A stretch of 64,000 nt of DNA from the NCBI RefSeq assembly GCF_030503855.1, contig NZ_CP129971.1:3906001-3970000 (forward strand). Reading direction: 5' to 3'. The notes under the pieces are model-generated. The model did no database searches and was not told the DNA's origin. It was given only the letters and a program-made list of their open reading frames with translations. This DNA is from Marivirga salinae. Its GTDB lineage: Bacteria > Bacteroidota > Bacteroidia > Cytophagales > Cyclobacteriaceae. Below, one piece after another: positions 9,094 through 17,561 of this stretch (position 1 is the stretch's first letter; every line of letters begins with the position of its first letter). A program made the position numbers and the translations under genes.

Positions 9094-9662
9094 CTTATAC
9101 TTTCTATTTCATATTTTAGCATTTGCTGAAGATGTCCTTCCAAACGCTTTCTTGCTCGGTGCAGTTGTACTTTTACAGTATTCCTATTGATGCCTGTAAT
9201 TTCTTCAATTTCCTTTAATTCACACTCATTTTGATAATAAAGTGTTAGTAAAGTGTTTTCTTGAGGACTCATTTTAGTTAAGGCCTTTTGGATAAAATCC
9301 TTACGCTCTGCATCCAATAAATCTTTCATCCCATGATTATTGATAGAACTATCTAGTTTATCATCATCCAACTCCTCAGAAAAGCCAAGCCGCTTATTAG
9401 CTGAAATTTTATTTAAGCTGTTATTATAGGTAATTCTATAAAGCCAAGTGCTAAATTTAGAATTTCCTTTAAATGACTTCATTCTTCTATAAGCTTTCAC
9501 AAAACTATCCTGCGCAACCTCCTCAGCATCTTCCCTATTCTTGATGATCCTAAAAGCCAAATTAAAAACTTGCTTTTCATACAGCAATATGATTTCATTA
9601 AAAGCCTGGGTTTCCCCTTGCTTTACTTTTTGGATGATATTGAGAATACTTTTTTCTTCCAC
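9090..9662 (-). CDS. ECF-type RNA polymerase sigma factor
   Basis: A 190-residue sigma-70-like protein. Region 2 is at about residues 20-90 (NREDAEEVAQDSFVKAYRRM, then KFSTWLYRITYN), and region 4 with its helix-turn-helix at about 130-178 (LTLYYQNECELKEIEEI, then NTVKVQLHRARKRL). Region 3 is missing, as expected for ECF factors. The gene forms an operon with the membrane protein downstream. Upstream lies TGTAACC-N15-TTGTC, found with the same spacing before the DUF6249 gene, which suggests that the factor drives its own operon and that gene. Confidence 0.93.
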   Translation of the reverse strand: MEEKSILNIIQKVKQGETQAFNEIILLYEKQVFNLAFRIIKNREDAEEVAQDSFVKAYRRMKSFKGNSKFSTWLYRITYNNSLNKISANKRLGFSEELDDDKLDSSINNHGMKDLLDAERKDFIQKALTKMSPQENTLLTLYYQNECELKEIEEITGINRNTVKVQLHRARKRLEGHLQQMLKYEIESIR

Positions 9663-9683
9663 TGCTTATTGTTACTTCCATTT

Positions 9684-9710
9684 GACAAGTTGAAAGTAAT
9701 GGTGGTTACA
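9684..9710 (-). promoter_or_regulatory. Probable ECF-sigma promoter of the sigma operon
   Basis: Read on the minus strand: TGTAACC at 9710-9704, 15 bp, then TTGTC at 9688-9684, about 22 bp before the ATG. The same two boxes with identical spacing precede the DUF6249 gene. Paired boxes of GTAAC and GTC type are usual for ECF-dependent promoters. Confidence 0.6.
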
Positions 9711-9777
9711 ACAATTTAAAGTTATTTATTAAAATTGGCTTTCATATTAATAAATACTAATTCAGTTATTGCTAAAA

Positions 9778-10065
9778 TCACCCCGACAATTCCCTCAAGG
9801 GGATAACCTCTCTGTATTTATCAACCATTAAGGCTTCTTCATTGTCATGTGAAGAACCATCCACCTTAATTGCCAATATAAGTTCATGGCAATAAAAATC
9901 CACAATGTAATTATCTGTTGGAAATTGCCGATGATATTGGAAGCCTAATTTTCTACCTTTTATTTGCTCCCTAAGCAATATTTCCGCCAATGTGCTGTCT
10001 TTTCTTAACTCTCAAGCTTTTTCTTTTAAATACAGTTTATTAGGAATAATTTTATTTTTGGTCAA
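9778..10065 (-). pseudogene. DUF559 endonuclease-like gene remnant
   Basis: The frame matches the DUF559 family (Vsr/restriction-endonuclease-like fold): NKLYLKEKA, a TGA stop at 10012-10014, then ELRKDSTLAEILLREQ, YIVDFYCHELILAIKVDG and SSHDNEEA. The stop sits where relatives have arginine, so one base change broke it. The C-terminus is also wrong: after LMVDKYRE the family's last 35-40 residues are missing and the frame runs into a copy of the CCCTCAAGGGG repeat, ending in VIPLRELSG. An internal TTG could restart a 70-residue product, but this would lack both ends. I therefore call it a pseudogene. Its 3' end is formed by the same element seen at 5563-5745. Confidence 0.75.
9779..9804. repeat. 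CCCTCAAGGGG repeat end inside the DUF559 remnant
   Basis: The segment CACCCCGACAA followed by TTCCCTCAAGGGGAT has the same order of motifs as the left end of the element at 5563-5745. It encodes the last residues of the DUF559 remnant. Confidence 0.55.
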
Positions 10066-10114
10066 AACGCAGAATAATTTTAAGTACTAAATTAACAAAA
10101 ATCACTAAGGTTGC

Positions 10115-10141
10115 TGTAACCACGCCACCATTTCACTTGTC
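10115..10141 (+). promoter_or_regulatory. Probable ECF-sigma promoter of the DUF6249 gene
   Basis: TGTAACC at 10115-10121 and TTGTC at 10137-10141 are separated by 15 bp, exactly as upstream of the sigma operon (9684-9710). The bases around the boxes are also shared (CAC after the first box, AC before the second, AAAGG/AAATGG after it). Confidence 0.6.
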
Positions 10142-10184
10142 CAAAGGCTGTAAATCAAAATTTAAAAATAAAAAAAATAAAATC

Positions 10185-10553
10185 ATGGAAGCAGCCATTA
10201 CATTTATCAGCTTATTTGCCACTATTTTCGGTATTAGCTATTATTTCCTTTACACCAGAAACAAAGAAAGACTTGCAATGATAGAATCAGGGGCTGATGC
10301 CTCACTATTTCAAGCTCCAAAACTCAACAGAAAAAGACATCCAGTTTACAGTGTTGCCTTAGTACTAGGCATGATGGCCATGGGAATTGGTTTAGGTATT
10401 ATCTTCGCTGTTCTCTTCGATCATTCAATTGAATTGAAAAATGGAAATGAAGAGGCCTTTTATTTTTCAGGGATCTTTATTTTTGGTGGACTAGGATTAG
10501 TGAGTTCATTCTTAACCTTGAGATGGTTGGATAAAAAAGATGAAGAGAAATAA
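10185..10553 (+). CDS. DUF6249-like membrane protein
   Basis: A 122-residue membrane protein. The first helix (about residues 4-22, ITFISLFATIFGISYYFLY) is followed by TRNKERLAMIESGADASLF, a pattern I associate with DUF6249. Two more helices lie near 51-75 and 88-108. Such proteins often sit beside ECF sigma operons in Bacteroidota; here the sigma operon is divergent, 520 bp away, and a matching promoter motif precedes this gene. I start at ATG 10185, because the earlier in-frame TTG at 10137 lies inside the -10 box. Function unknown; a strong hairpin follows the gene. Confidence 0.75.
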   Translation: MEAAITFISLFATIFGISYYFLYTRNKERLAMIESGADASLFQAPKLNRKRHPVYSVALVLGMMAMGIGLGIIFAVLFDHSIELKNGNEEAFYFSGIFIFGGLGLVSSFLTLRWLDKKDEEK

Positions 10554-10583
10554 TTAAACTCAAATTTAGAATGCCAAATAAAA

Positions 10584-10624
10584 GCCAAGATTGATATTCA
10601 ACACATAGTGATATCAATCTTGGC
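10584..10624 (+). terminator. Hairpin terminator after the DUF6249 gene
   Basis: Perfect 14-bp stem GCCAAGATTGATAT / ATATCAATCTTGGC around a 13-base loop, 30 bp after the stop codon. The trailing T-tract is short and interrupted. Confidence 0.65.
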
Positions 10625-10794
10625 ATTTAATTTTAGCATCAGATTGTCTTTTTTGATGAAAAACTAAGTAAATCCCTTACTTTTTAATGTCTCTACATAA
10701 GTTTTATTACGTCCACCTCAATTTTTATAGCTTTCCATTATATTATAAATCCAATTTTTTATACATTAGGCGATGATTTAAAGCTTCATTCCCT

Positions 10795-13218
10795 ATGAAT
10801 TTTATAAAATTTATTTTTCCATTTCTAATTTCCTTGGCTTTAATTGTTGGGCTCAATAACAAATTGGGACAAGTTCCGCCATTAGGTAAGTTTCTGGATC
10901 CGTATAACGGTTTTTGGGCTAATTCCGAAAATCAGGACATAGCATTTGAAGTAAGTCCTTCAATACCAGGACTTAATGAAAAAGTGAGCATTTATTATGA
11001 TTCCATTTTAATACCGCATGTTTATGCCAATAATGATCATGATTTATACATGGCACAAGGCTATGTAACGGCACAAAATCGCTTATGGCAAATGGAATTT
11101 CAAACGCATGCCTCAGGTGGCAGGGTTTCCGAAATTATAGGGAAAGATGCATTAGATTTTGACCGATATCAAAGAAGAAACGGTCTACTTTATGGTGCTG
11201 AAAAAGCCGTGAAATTAATGGCAGAAGACCCAACCATTGGGCCATTATTGAATGCCTATACTGAAGGAATAAATCAATATATTGCCTCCTTAGAATATAA
11301 AGACCTTCCTATTGAATATAAATTATTGGATTACAAACCTGAAAAATGGTCTAATTTAAAATCTGGATTACTTTTAAAATACATGGCTGATGATTTAGCA
11401 GGTGGAGATGCTGATGCCGAAAACACTCAGCTTTTAAAAATGCTAGGGAAAGAAAGATTTAATTTCTTATTTCCTGATAGATATAAAGATTTTGACCCTG
11501 TAATTCCAAAAAGCAGGGACTGGGATTTTGAAGCCGAAACTATTGAAAGACCTGATTCTATTGAGTTCCCATTGGTTTTTCCGGATAATAAAGCTCCACA
11601 GCCTGATCCACAAAATGGAAGTAACAATTGGGCTGTTCATGGAAGTAAAACCTCAACAGGCAAACCAATACTGGCAAATGATCCGCATTTAGGCTTAAAT
11701 CTACCTTCTATATGGTATGTGATGCACTTAAATTCACCAACTGTGAATGTATTTGGCTCTACTCTTCCTGGAGCTTTGGGCGTAATTATTGGATTTAATG
11801 ATAATGTTTCTTGGGGGGTAACCAATGCAACTAGAGATGTGAGAGATTGGTACCACATTACTTTTAAGAGTGATGAGAAAAAGGAATATAGGTACAATGG
11901 AAAATGGCTAAAAACCCAAAAAGTAATTCAAGAATTTAAAGTCCGTGGAAATGAAAATTACTATGATACTATTTACTATACTCACCATGGCCCAATTGTG
12001 TATGATGAGAGTTTCCGATCGGAAAACAGCAAAACCAATTTTGCCTTAAGGTGGACTGCTCATGATCCCTCTAATGAACAATTAACTTTCCATTTGCTAA
12101 ACAGAGCTAAAAATTATGATGATTATGAAAAAGCTTTAACTTTTTATGACTGTCCAGCACAAAACTTTGCTTATGCTGATGTTCATGGTGATATAGCTTT
12201 ATGGATTAATGGAAAATTCCCATTACGCTGGGAAGAACAAGGTAAATTTATCATGGATGGCTCAAGAGCCGATATGGATTGGGCAGGTTTTATCCCACGA
12301 GAGCACAATGCCTATATGAAAAATCCTAAACAAGGATATTTAAGTTCTGCGAATCAAATTCCTGTAGATAGCACTTACCCTTATTACCATTATGACAGAG
12401 GTTTTGAGCACTATAGAAACCGAAGATTGAATCAAAAATTAGAAACCTTGCAGAATATCACAGTGGAAGATATGATGCGATTACAAAATGATAATTTCTC
12501 TCTTTTAGCATCCGATATCTTGCCAAGTATTTTGGATAGTCTAAACCGAAATAATATGAGTGAGCCTGAAAAAATTGCTTTTGATGCCTTATCCAATTGG
12601 AATTTTATGGCTGACCAAGATGCTATAGCCCCTGCATATTTCGAAATATTATGGGATGATTTGTACAAAAATTTATGGGATGAGTTTTATGGATTGGATA
12701 ATAAAGTCCGAAGACCTGAATTGCCTGTTACGGTTGAAATTTTAAAAGAACATCCAGAAGAAAAATATATCGACAATCAAAATACAGACATAAAAGAAAG
12801 CATTTCTGATTTATATCATATGAGCTTTAAATCTGCAGTTGATTCTGTAGAGAACTGGAAATCTGCTAATGAAAAGGAATTGACTTGGAGTAATTTTAAA
12901 AATACCACAGTTCAGCATTTGGCGAGATTAGCTCCATTTAGTACGGATAATATTCAGATTGGAGGTAATAAACATATCTTAAATGCAACCTCAGGAAGGC
13001 ATGGTCCTTCATGGAGAATGGTTGTTTCATTAGAACAGCCAATCAAAGCATATGGAGTATATCCTGGTGGTCAATCAGGGAACCCTGGTAGCTATTACTA
13101 TGATAACTTGATTGAGCCTTGGAGCGATGGAGAATATTATGAATTGGAAAATAAAGCCAATGCATCCGATCTTAACAACATTATTTTCACTCAAACTTTA
13201 ACACCTGAAGCAAAATGA
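10795..13218 (+). CDS. Penicillin-acylase-family N-terminal nucleophile hydrolase
   Basis: An 807-residue exported enzyme. Residues 5-20 form a signal or anchor helix. The alpha segment runs to about residue 275 and the mature beta chain would begin at Ser276 in NGSNNWAV, the catalytic serine of this class, freed by self-cleavage. Other family marks are ANDPHLGL, GVTNATRDVRDWY and GNPGSYYYDNL near the C-terminus. These periplasmic amidases cleave acyl groups from beta-lactams, acyl-homoserine lactones or peptides; the substrate cannot be told here. Length is normal for the precursor. The stop overlaps the next gene by 4 bp. Confidence 0.9.
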   Translation: MNFIKFIFPFLISLALIVGLNNKLGQVPPLGKFLDPYNGFWANSENQDIAFEVSPSIPGLNEKVSIYYDSILIPHVYANNDHDLYMAQGYVTAQNRLWQMEFQTHASGGRVSEIIGKDALDFDRYQRRNGLLYGAEKAVKLMAEDPTIGPLLNAYTEGINQYIASLEYKDLPIEYKLLDYKPEKWSNLKSGLLLKYMADDLAGGDADAENTQLLKMLGKERFNFLFPDRYKDFDPVIPKSRDWDFEAETIERPDSIEFPLVFPDNKAPQPDPQNGSNNWAVHGSKTSTGKPILANDPHLGLNLPSIWYVMHLNSPTVNVFGSTLPGALGVIIGFNDNVSWGVTNATRDVRDWYHITFKSDEKKEYRYNGKWLKTQKVIQEFKVRGNENYYDTIYYTHHGPIVYDESFRSENSKTNFALRWTAHDPSNEQLTFHLLNRAKNYDDYEKALTFYDCPAQNFAYADVHGDIALWINGKFPLRWEEQGKFIMDGSRADMDWAGFIPREHNAYMKNPKQGYLSSANQIPVDSTYPYYHYDRGFEHYRNRRLNQKLETLQNITVEDMMRLQNDNFSLLASDILPSILDSLNRNNMSEPEKIAFDALSNWNFMADQDAIAPAYFEILWDDLYKNLWDEFYGLDNKVRRPELPVTVEILKEHPEEKYIDNQNTDIKESISDLYHMSFKSAVDSVENWKSANEKELTWSNFKNTTVQHLARLAPFSTDNIQIGGNKHILNATSGRHGPSWRMVVSLEQPIKAYGVYPGGQSGNPGSYYYDNLIEPWSDGEYYELENKANASDLNNIIFTQTLTPEAK

Positions 13219-13586
13219 AATTTATCATCAGAACGATAATAATTGTAGTAGCAGCACATTTTTCTTTGCTTTATTTCCCATGGTGGTCAATGGCAATTTG
13301 TGCTTTTTTCGCAGGAGCAATTATAGCGGGTAAAAACTTAAGCACTTTCTTCAGCGGATTTATAGGGCTTGGTTTTTTATGGTTGATTCAGGCATTTATA
13401 ATCCACAATGACTCAAGCGGCATATTATCCAATAAAATTGCAGAGCTATTCGGCTTGAGTGATGGAATTTATATGGTGATAATTTCAGGAATTGTAGCTG
13501 GCCTTGTAGGTGGATTCAGTACGTTGAGTGGTTTCCGCTTCCGCAGAATCTTTAGTAGAGATAAAAGTAGAGGGTTGTATAGATAG
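13215..13586 (+). CDS. Small hydrophobic membrane protein, unknown
   Basis: A 123-residue protein with about four membrane helices rich in Gly, Ala, Ile and Phe, ending in a basic tail (RFRRIFSRDKSRG). The start overlaps the acylase stop by 4 bp (ATGA), so the two are translationally coupled and probably used together. I recognise no domain. Confidence 0.7.
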   Translation: MKFIIRTIIIVVAAHFSLLYFPWWSMAICAFFAGAIIAGKNLSTFFSGFIGLGFLWLIQAFIIHNDSSGILSNKIAELFGLSDGIYMVIISGIVAGLVGGFSTLSGFRFRRIFSRDKSRGLYR

Positions 13587-13705
13587 GCTGCTTAATTCGT
13601 GTACTTAAAAGAGTTTTATTAAAAATATCTAATCTGTCCTGAGAAGCTCGCACCAGCTATGTTGTTTCCAGCTGCTTGCATCTGTTCTAAATAAAGCACA
13701 AAATC

Positions 13706-13908
13706 AGATAAGATCGTCATTCCTGCGAAACCTGTCCCGCACTAAAAGTCGGGAGGCAGTAATCTATTGATTTTAACCAAAGGTTAAAATACCAGAAAAG
13801 CTAAAAAATATTTCAATCGAATCAATTATACTCATTACCTTTTGGATAAGAGTATTAAAACTTCGTTTCAATAGACAAGACCCCTACCTTCACAGGGATG
13901 ACGCAAGG
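13706..13908 (-). repeat. Degenerate copy of the GIY-YIG-linked 200-bp repeat
   Basis: Relative to the copies at 42186-43334 this one is inverted. GTCATTCCTGC (13717-13727) and GGCAGTAATC (13755-13764) are the arms of the ATTCCTGC/GCAGGAAT hairpin, with a small CCCG/CGGG hairpin inserted in its loop. ATTTTAACC/GGTTAAAAT (13770-13789) is the outer hairpin. The far module appears as GTTTCAATAGAC and CCTTCACAGGGATGACG (13866-13903). Both ends are therefore recognisable although decayed. Confidence 0.55.
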
Positions 13909-13957
13909 AACACAATGAATTTCGCTGTGTTCCTAATGTAATTCTCCGTGAAACTTC

Positions 13958-14165
13958 ATGGTAAACTTAGTACAACTCCATGGTAAAAACTTTACAGCCT
14001 TTGGCTGTCCTTTTGTTTTCTTTTAAATCTTGTCCCGATAAATACGGGACAAGTCGTGGTTAAAAAAATTCAGCTCAGCTATGTTTTTTTAGTGACCTTT
14101 GTGTAAAACTTAGTGCAACTCTGTGGTTAATCCTTTACAGCCTTTGGCTGTCTTTTGTGGTTAAC
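13958..14165. repeat. Two tandem copies of an ACAGCCTTTGGCTGT repeat
   Basis: Both copies contain AAACTTAGTRCAACTC, then (C/T)TTTACAG and the palindrome ACAGCCTTTGGCTGT (13994-14008 and 14137-14151), followed by a T-rich stretch. Between them lies a separate perfect hairpin, CTTGTCCCG / CGGGACAAG (14029-14053). The palindrome is also at 7186-7200. No gene lies between 13587 and 14185. Confidence 0.6.
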
Positions 14166-14185
14166 CCAATTCAGCTTTAGTTGAA

Positions 14186-16351
14186 TTACTTTTCTTCCTT
14201 CTCACAAAATTCCAAGTCAATTGTTCTTTTATCAATATCAGTAGCTTTCACTCTTACTGTTACAGGATCACCAAGTGTAATCATTCGCTTATTGTTCCTT
14301 CCTATGATTCTGTAATTCTTTTCATCAAATTCATAGTAATCATCCGTCATATCGACTAAACGAACCATACCCTCGCATTTGGTTTCTATGATTTCCACGA
14401 AAATACCCCATTCGGTTACGCCTGTTACCAAGCCGTCAAATGCTTTATCTTCAACAGAAGCCATAAATTCAACTTGCTTATACTTGATAGAAGCTCTTTC
14501 TGCATCAGAAGCTCTTTTCTCCATTTCTGAAGAATGCAAACATTTAGATTCGTATTCTTCAGCATTCACTGATTTCCCCTGATCTAAATAATGTTGCAAC
14601 AATCTGTGCACCATCACATCAGGATAACGTCTGATAGGAGAAGTGAAATGCGTATAATATTGAAATGCCAATCCAAAGTGAAATGAATTTTTGGTGGTGT
14701 ATTTTGCCTTTGCCATTGAACGAATCGCTAAACTTTCCAGTACATTTTGCTCTGGTTTGCCATTAATATCATTCATCAAAGCATTTAATGATTTAGCCAC
14801 CGCTTTTTCTTCAATTTCTAACTCATGACCAAATCTTTTAGCAAAAATGGAGAATGTGCTCAATTTCTCCGGATCAGGATAATCGTGCTGACGATATACA
14901 AAAGTCAATTTCTGATCTCCCTTTTTCTTAGTCGCAATAAATTCAGCCACTTTTCTATTGGCTAAAAGCATATATTCCTCCACCAATTTATGTGCATCCT
15001 GTCTGATTTTTGGAATAACACCTAATGGTTTTCCATTTTCATCTAGTTTGAATTTTACTTCCACCGATTCAAAAGCAATTGCACCGTGTTTAAAGCGAGT
15101 TTCTTTTAGTTTTTTTGCAATTGAATTTAGAGTTGTTAATTCCTCAACATGATCTCCAATTCCAGCTTCTAAAATTGCTTGCGCATCTTCATAAGCAAAT
15201 CTTCTGTCGGAATGCGTGATGGTTCTACCAAACCATTCATTATGAATAACACCATTGTTATCCAGCTCAAAAATGGCTGAAAAAGTGAATTTATCTTCAT
15301 TCGGTCTAAGTGAACATAGTCCATTTGAAAGTCTTTCGGGCAACATCGGGATGGTTCTATCCACTAAATAAACCGAAGTGGCTCTGTGAAAAGCTTCTTC
15401 TTCCAGTAAAGTACCGGGCTGTACGTAATATGTTACATCTGCAATATGAATCCCAATTTCATAATGACCATTTTCCAACTTTTTAAAAGAAATAGCATCA
15501 TCAAAATCTTTGGCATCTTCTGGATCAATGGTGAAAGTAGTGGTATCACGCATATCCCTTCTTTTCGCAATTTCCTTTTCAGGTAATTGATCACTGATCT
15601 TTTCTGATTCTTTGATGACCGCATCTGGAAATTCCATTGGCAATTCAAATTCTGCCATAATGGAGTGGATTTCTGCTTCGTTCTCCCCAGCTTTTCCTAA
15701 AACTCGAATCACTTTAGCTTCAGGTTTTCTGTCTAAATCTCCCCAGCTTTTGATTTCTACAATTACTTTATCCTGATGCTCTGCCCCACCCAGTTTATCG
15801 TTATTGATAAAGAAATCGGTATGGATATAGCGGCTGTCAGGAATCATGAAGGCATAGCGAACGGATTTATCAATTCGACCTACAAATTGTGTTTTAGCTC
15901 TCTCAACTACCTCAATTACTTTTCCTTCTTCCCTGCCGTCTTTATTTTTCTTGGTTACGACTACTTTTACAGTATCCTTGTGAAAAGCACCTTTCAGTTT
16001 TTCGGTTTTCACCACAATATCAGTTTCTCTGTCTTCAGAAATGATATATGCCAATCGAGGATTAACATGATCTACTTTACCAATGATGAATTCCGGTTCT
16101 TTTATAGAGACGTAGGTTGCTCTGGAAGCTTTTTCAATTTTCCCTTCTTTCAGCAATTCTACTAACACTTTGTCAATCAAGCGCTTCGCCTCAGCTGTAT
16201 TACTACCAATTGCTTTGGCAATATTCCTTACAGTAAATGATTTATCTAGATTAAAATCTAAAATTTGAAGAACTTCTTGTTTTAGTTCAGGTATGCTTTT
16301 AATTATTCTTTTAGGCTTTTTTACGCCTTTTTTATTTCTTTTTTTACTCAT
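14186..16351 (-). CDS. rnr: Ribonuclease R
   Basis: A 721-residue 3'-to-5' processive exoribonuclease of the RNB family, which degrades structured RNA in the cytosol. An N-terminal winged-helix region (about 15-70) is followed by cold-shock-like domains (to about 245). The catalytic RNB domain opens with FTIDPEDAKDFDDAISF near 275, whose aspartates bind magnesium. FTSPIRRYPDVMVHRLL near 555 is the second signature. A C-terminal S1 domain (FDGLVTGVTEWGIFVEI, near 630) follows. The long basic tail of E. coli RNase R is absent, as is usual in Bacteroidota. A DEDD exonuclease gene lies 60 bp upstream on the same strand. Confidence 0.95.
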   Translation of the reverse strand: MSKKRNKKGVKKPKRIIKSIPELKQEVLQILDFNLDKSFTVRNIAKAIGSNTAEAKRLIDKVLVELLKEGKIEKASRATYVSIKEPEFIIGKVDHVNPRLAYIISEDRETDIVVKTEKLKGAFHKDTVKVVVTKKNKDGREEGKVIEVVERAKTQFVGRIDKSVRYAFMIPDSRYIHTDFFINNDKLGGAEHQDKVIVEIKSWGDLDRKPEAKVIRVLGKAGENEAEIHSIMAEFELPMEFPDAVIKESEKISDQLPEKEIAKRRDMRDTTTFTIDPEDAKDFDDAISFKKLENGHYEIGIHIADVTYYVQPGTLLEEEAFHRATSVYLVDRTIPMLPERLSNGLCSLRPNEDKFTFSAIFELDNNGVIHNEWFGRTITHSDRRFAYEDAQAILEAGIGDHVEELTTLNSIAKKLKETRFKHGAIAFESVEVKFKLDENGKPLGVIPKIRQDAHKLVEEYMLLANRKVAEFIATKKKGDQKLTFVYRQHDYPDPEKLSTFSIFAKRFGHELEIEEKAVAKSLNALMNDINGKPEQNVLESLAIRSMAKAKYTTKNSFHFGLAFQYYTHFTSPIRRYPDVMVHRLLQHYLDQGKSVNAEEYESKCLHSSEMEKRASDAERASIKYKQVEFMASVEDKAFDGLVTGVTEWGIFVEIIETKCEGMVRLVDMTDDYYEFDEKNYRIIGRNNKRMITLGDPVTVRVKATDIDKRTIDLEFCEKEEK

Positions 16352-16411
16352 GTTTAAATTTAATATGTTTTGAAAAGGATGTGATTAAGTGAATATGAAG
16401 AAATCAATAAA

Positions 16412-17146
16412 TCACTCATCCTTAACTTTAATGATTTGCTCTTCTTGCAAGATGGGTTGACCTTTCATTTTAAGATACAATTGACAAGTGAGCACTACAT
16501 CTTTTTCACAATATTCGGCAATTCTTTCTAAATCACCTTCTTTATAATAGACTTCATATACTTGACTTCCGTCAATATCGTCTTTACTCGTGGGTAAATC
16601 AAATATATGTGCCAGTAAATCTAATTTTGTATAATGCTTTCGGTCTCCGAATTTCCACATTTCCAATGTGTCCAGGTAAGGAGTTTGCCAAGGCTTCATG
16701 GATGAAACGTCCAATACTGAAGGAAGTTTTAAGCCATTTACCAAGATCCGTCTGCAAATGTACGGAATATCAAACTCTTTGATGTTATGTCCGCAAATTA
16801 CTGAATTCGTATCCTCTACCTTTTGTAAAATTGGAATGAGGTTATTGAGCAGTTTTGCTTCATCTTCATCCGCTAAAGTCGTCACTCTCAGTTTTCTGTT
16901 TTTCTCATTTCCATGCATCCACCCTAAAGAAACGACTACAATTTTCCCAAATTCCGCATAAATTCCTGCTCTTTGATAAATCTCTTCTTCTGTTTCTTCA
17001 TTTTTAGTAAGAAAAGAAGCTTTATGTTGCCACAAAGATTGTTCTTTTTCGGATAAATCAGTGTAATTCTCCGCTTGGGGAACGGTTTCTATATCAATAA
17101 AAAGTACAGCCATTTTTGGTTCATTCAGGGTTGAAGTTCGGCTCAA
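16412..17146 (-). CDS. DEDD 3'-5' exonuclease related to PolB exonuclease
   Basis: A 244-residue protein of the family described as a predicted exonuclease related to the exonuclease domain of B-family polymerases. Exo I is FIDIETVP (Asp18, Glu20), Exo II is ICGHNIKEFDIPYICRR, and Exo III is the YCEKDVVLTCQLYLK segment. All DEDD residues appear present. The ATG at 17113 would give a shorter N-terminus starting directly before Exo I and cannot be excluded. RNase R lies 60 bp downstream on the same strand. Confidence 0.85.
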   Translation of the reverse strand: MSRTSTLNEPKMAVLFIDIETVPQAENYTDLSEKEQSLWQHKASFLTKNEETEEEIYQRAGIYAEFGKIVVVSLGWMHGNEKNRKLRVTTLADEDEAKLLNNLIPILQKVEDTNSVICGHNIKEFDIPYICRRILVNGLKLPSVLDVSSMKPWQTPYLDTLEMWKFGDRKHYTKLDLLAHIFDLPTSKDDIDGSQVYEVYYKEGDLERIAEYCEKDVVLTCQLYLKMKGQPILQEEQIIKVKDE

Positions 17147-17258
17147 ATTATGGAAAATATCGGAAAGAAGGAAAGTTTGATGTAGGAAGTTGGGAGTGGG
17201 GTGTAGGATGAAGGGTGAAGCCCCTTAATACCCTAATAATGCTATTAAGTTAATGAAA

Positions 17259-17306
17259 TTTCCTTAGCGAGTTTTTTCGCTAAAGCGAAAAAACTCGCTA
17301 AGGAAA
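17259..17306. repeat. Near-perfect 23-bp inverted repeat with 2-nt loop
   Basis: The arm beginning TTTCCTTAGCGAG (17259-17281) is fully complementary to the arm ending CTCGCTAAGGAAA (17284-17306), leaving only AA between them. Its position upstream of two divergent genes is unusual for a terminator. Confidence 0.9.
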
Positions 17307-17323
17307 ATAACCAAGGTTATTTT
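17304..17323 (+). repeat. Second hairpin AAAATAACC / GGTTATTTT
   Basis: A 9-bp perfect stem with an AA loop that overlaps the last bases of the larger palindrome and is followed by two more T residues. Together the two could act as a strong terminator or insulator. Confidence 0.6.
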
Positions 17324-17521
17324 TTAGGATTATAGTAAAAGATGAGAATTCAAAGCTTAACTTAATAACATTGAATTCCCCAATGGGGGGAAATAAATGG
17401 GGTAAATATTGGAAGTTTAAAGCTCGAGCTATGAAACCTGAAGTCTAGATACTAGATCCAATCTAGATTCTATAATTTCAACAAAAACCTTACTAAAACT
17501 ATCTTTTTAACGTTTAGACTT

Positions 17522-17529
17522 TAACTTTG
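17522..17529 (+). promoter_or_regulatory. TAnnTTTG promoter box of pgi
   Basis: TAACTTTG fits the Bacteroidota -7 consensus and lies 32 bp before the ATG of pgi. No clear -33 TTTG box is visible. Confidence 0.5.
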
Positions 17530-17561
17530 CGTAGAATTTTAAGCTAAGACTTTATTTAACA

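Larger units (their letters stand above)
17147..17521. other. Divergent intergenic region with two palindromes
   Basis: No reading frame here looks real. The region contains the two hairpins listed separately (17259-17323) and several short A/T-rich stretches, including two CTAGAT boxes near 17446 and 17463. It separates the exonuclease gene from pgi, both transcribed away from it. Confidence 0.5.

Noticed and set aside
15776..16165. 129-codon open frame on the plus strand inside RNase R
   Set aside because: It is antisense to a conserved enzyme and its product shows no domain; its openness follows from the codon use of rnr.
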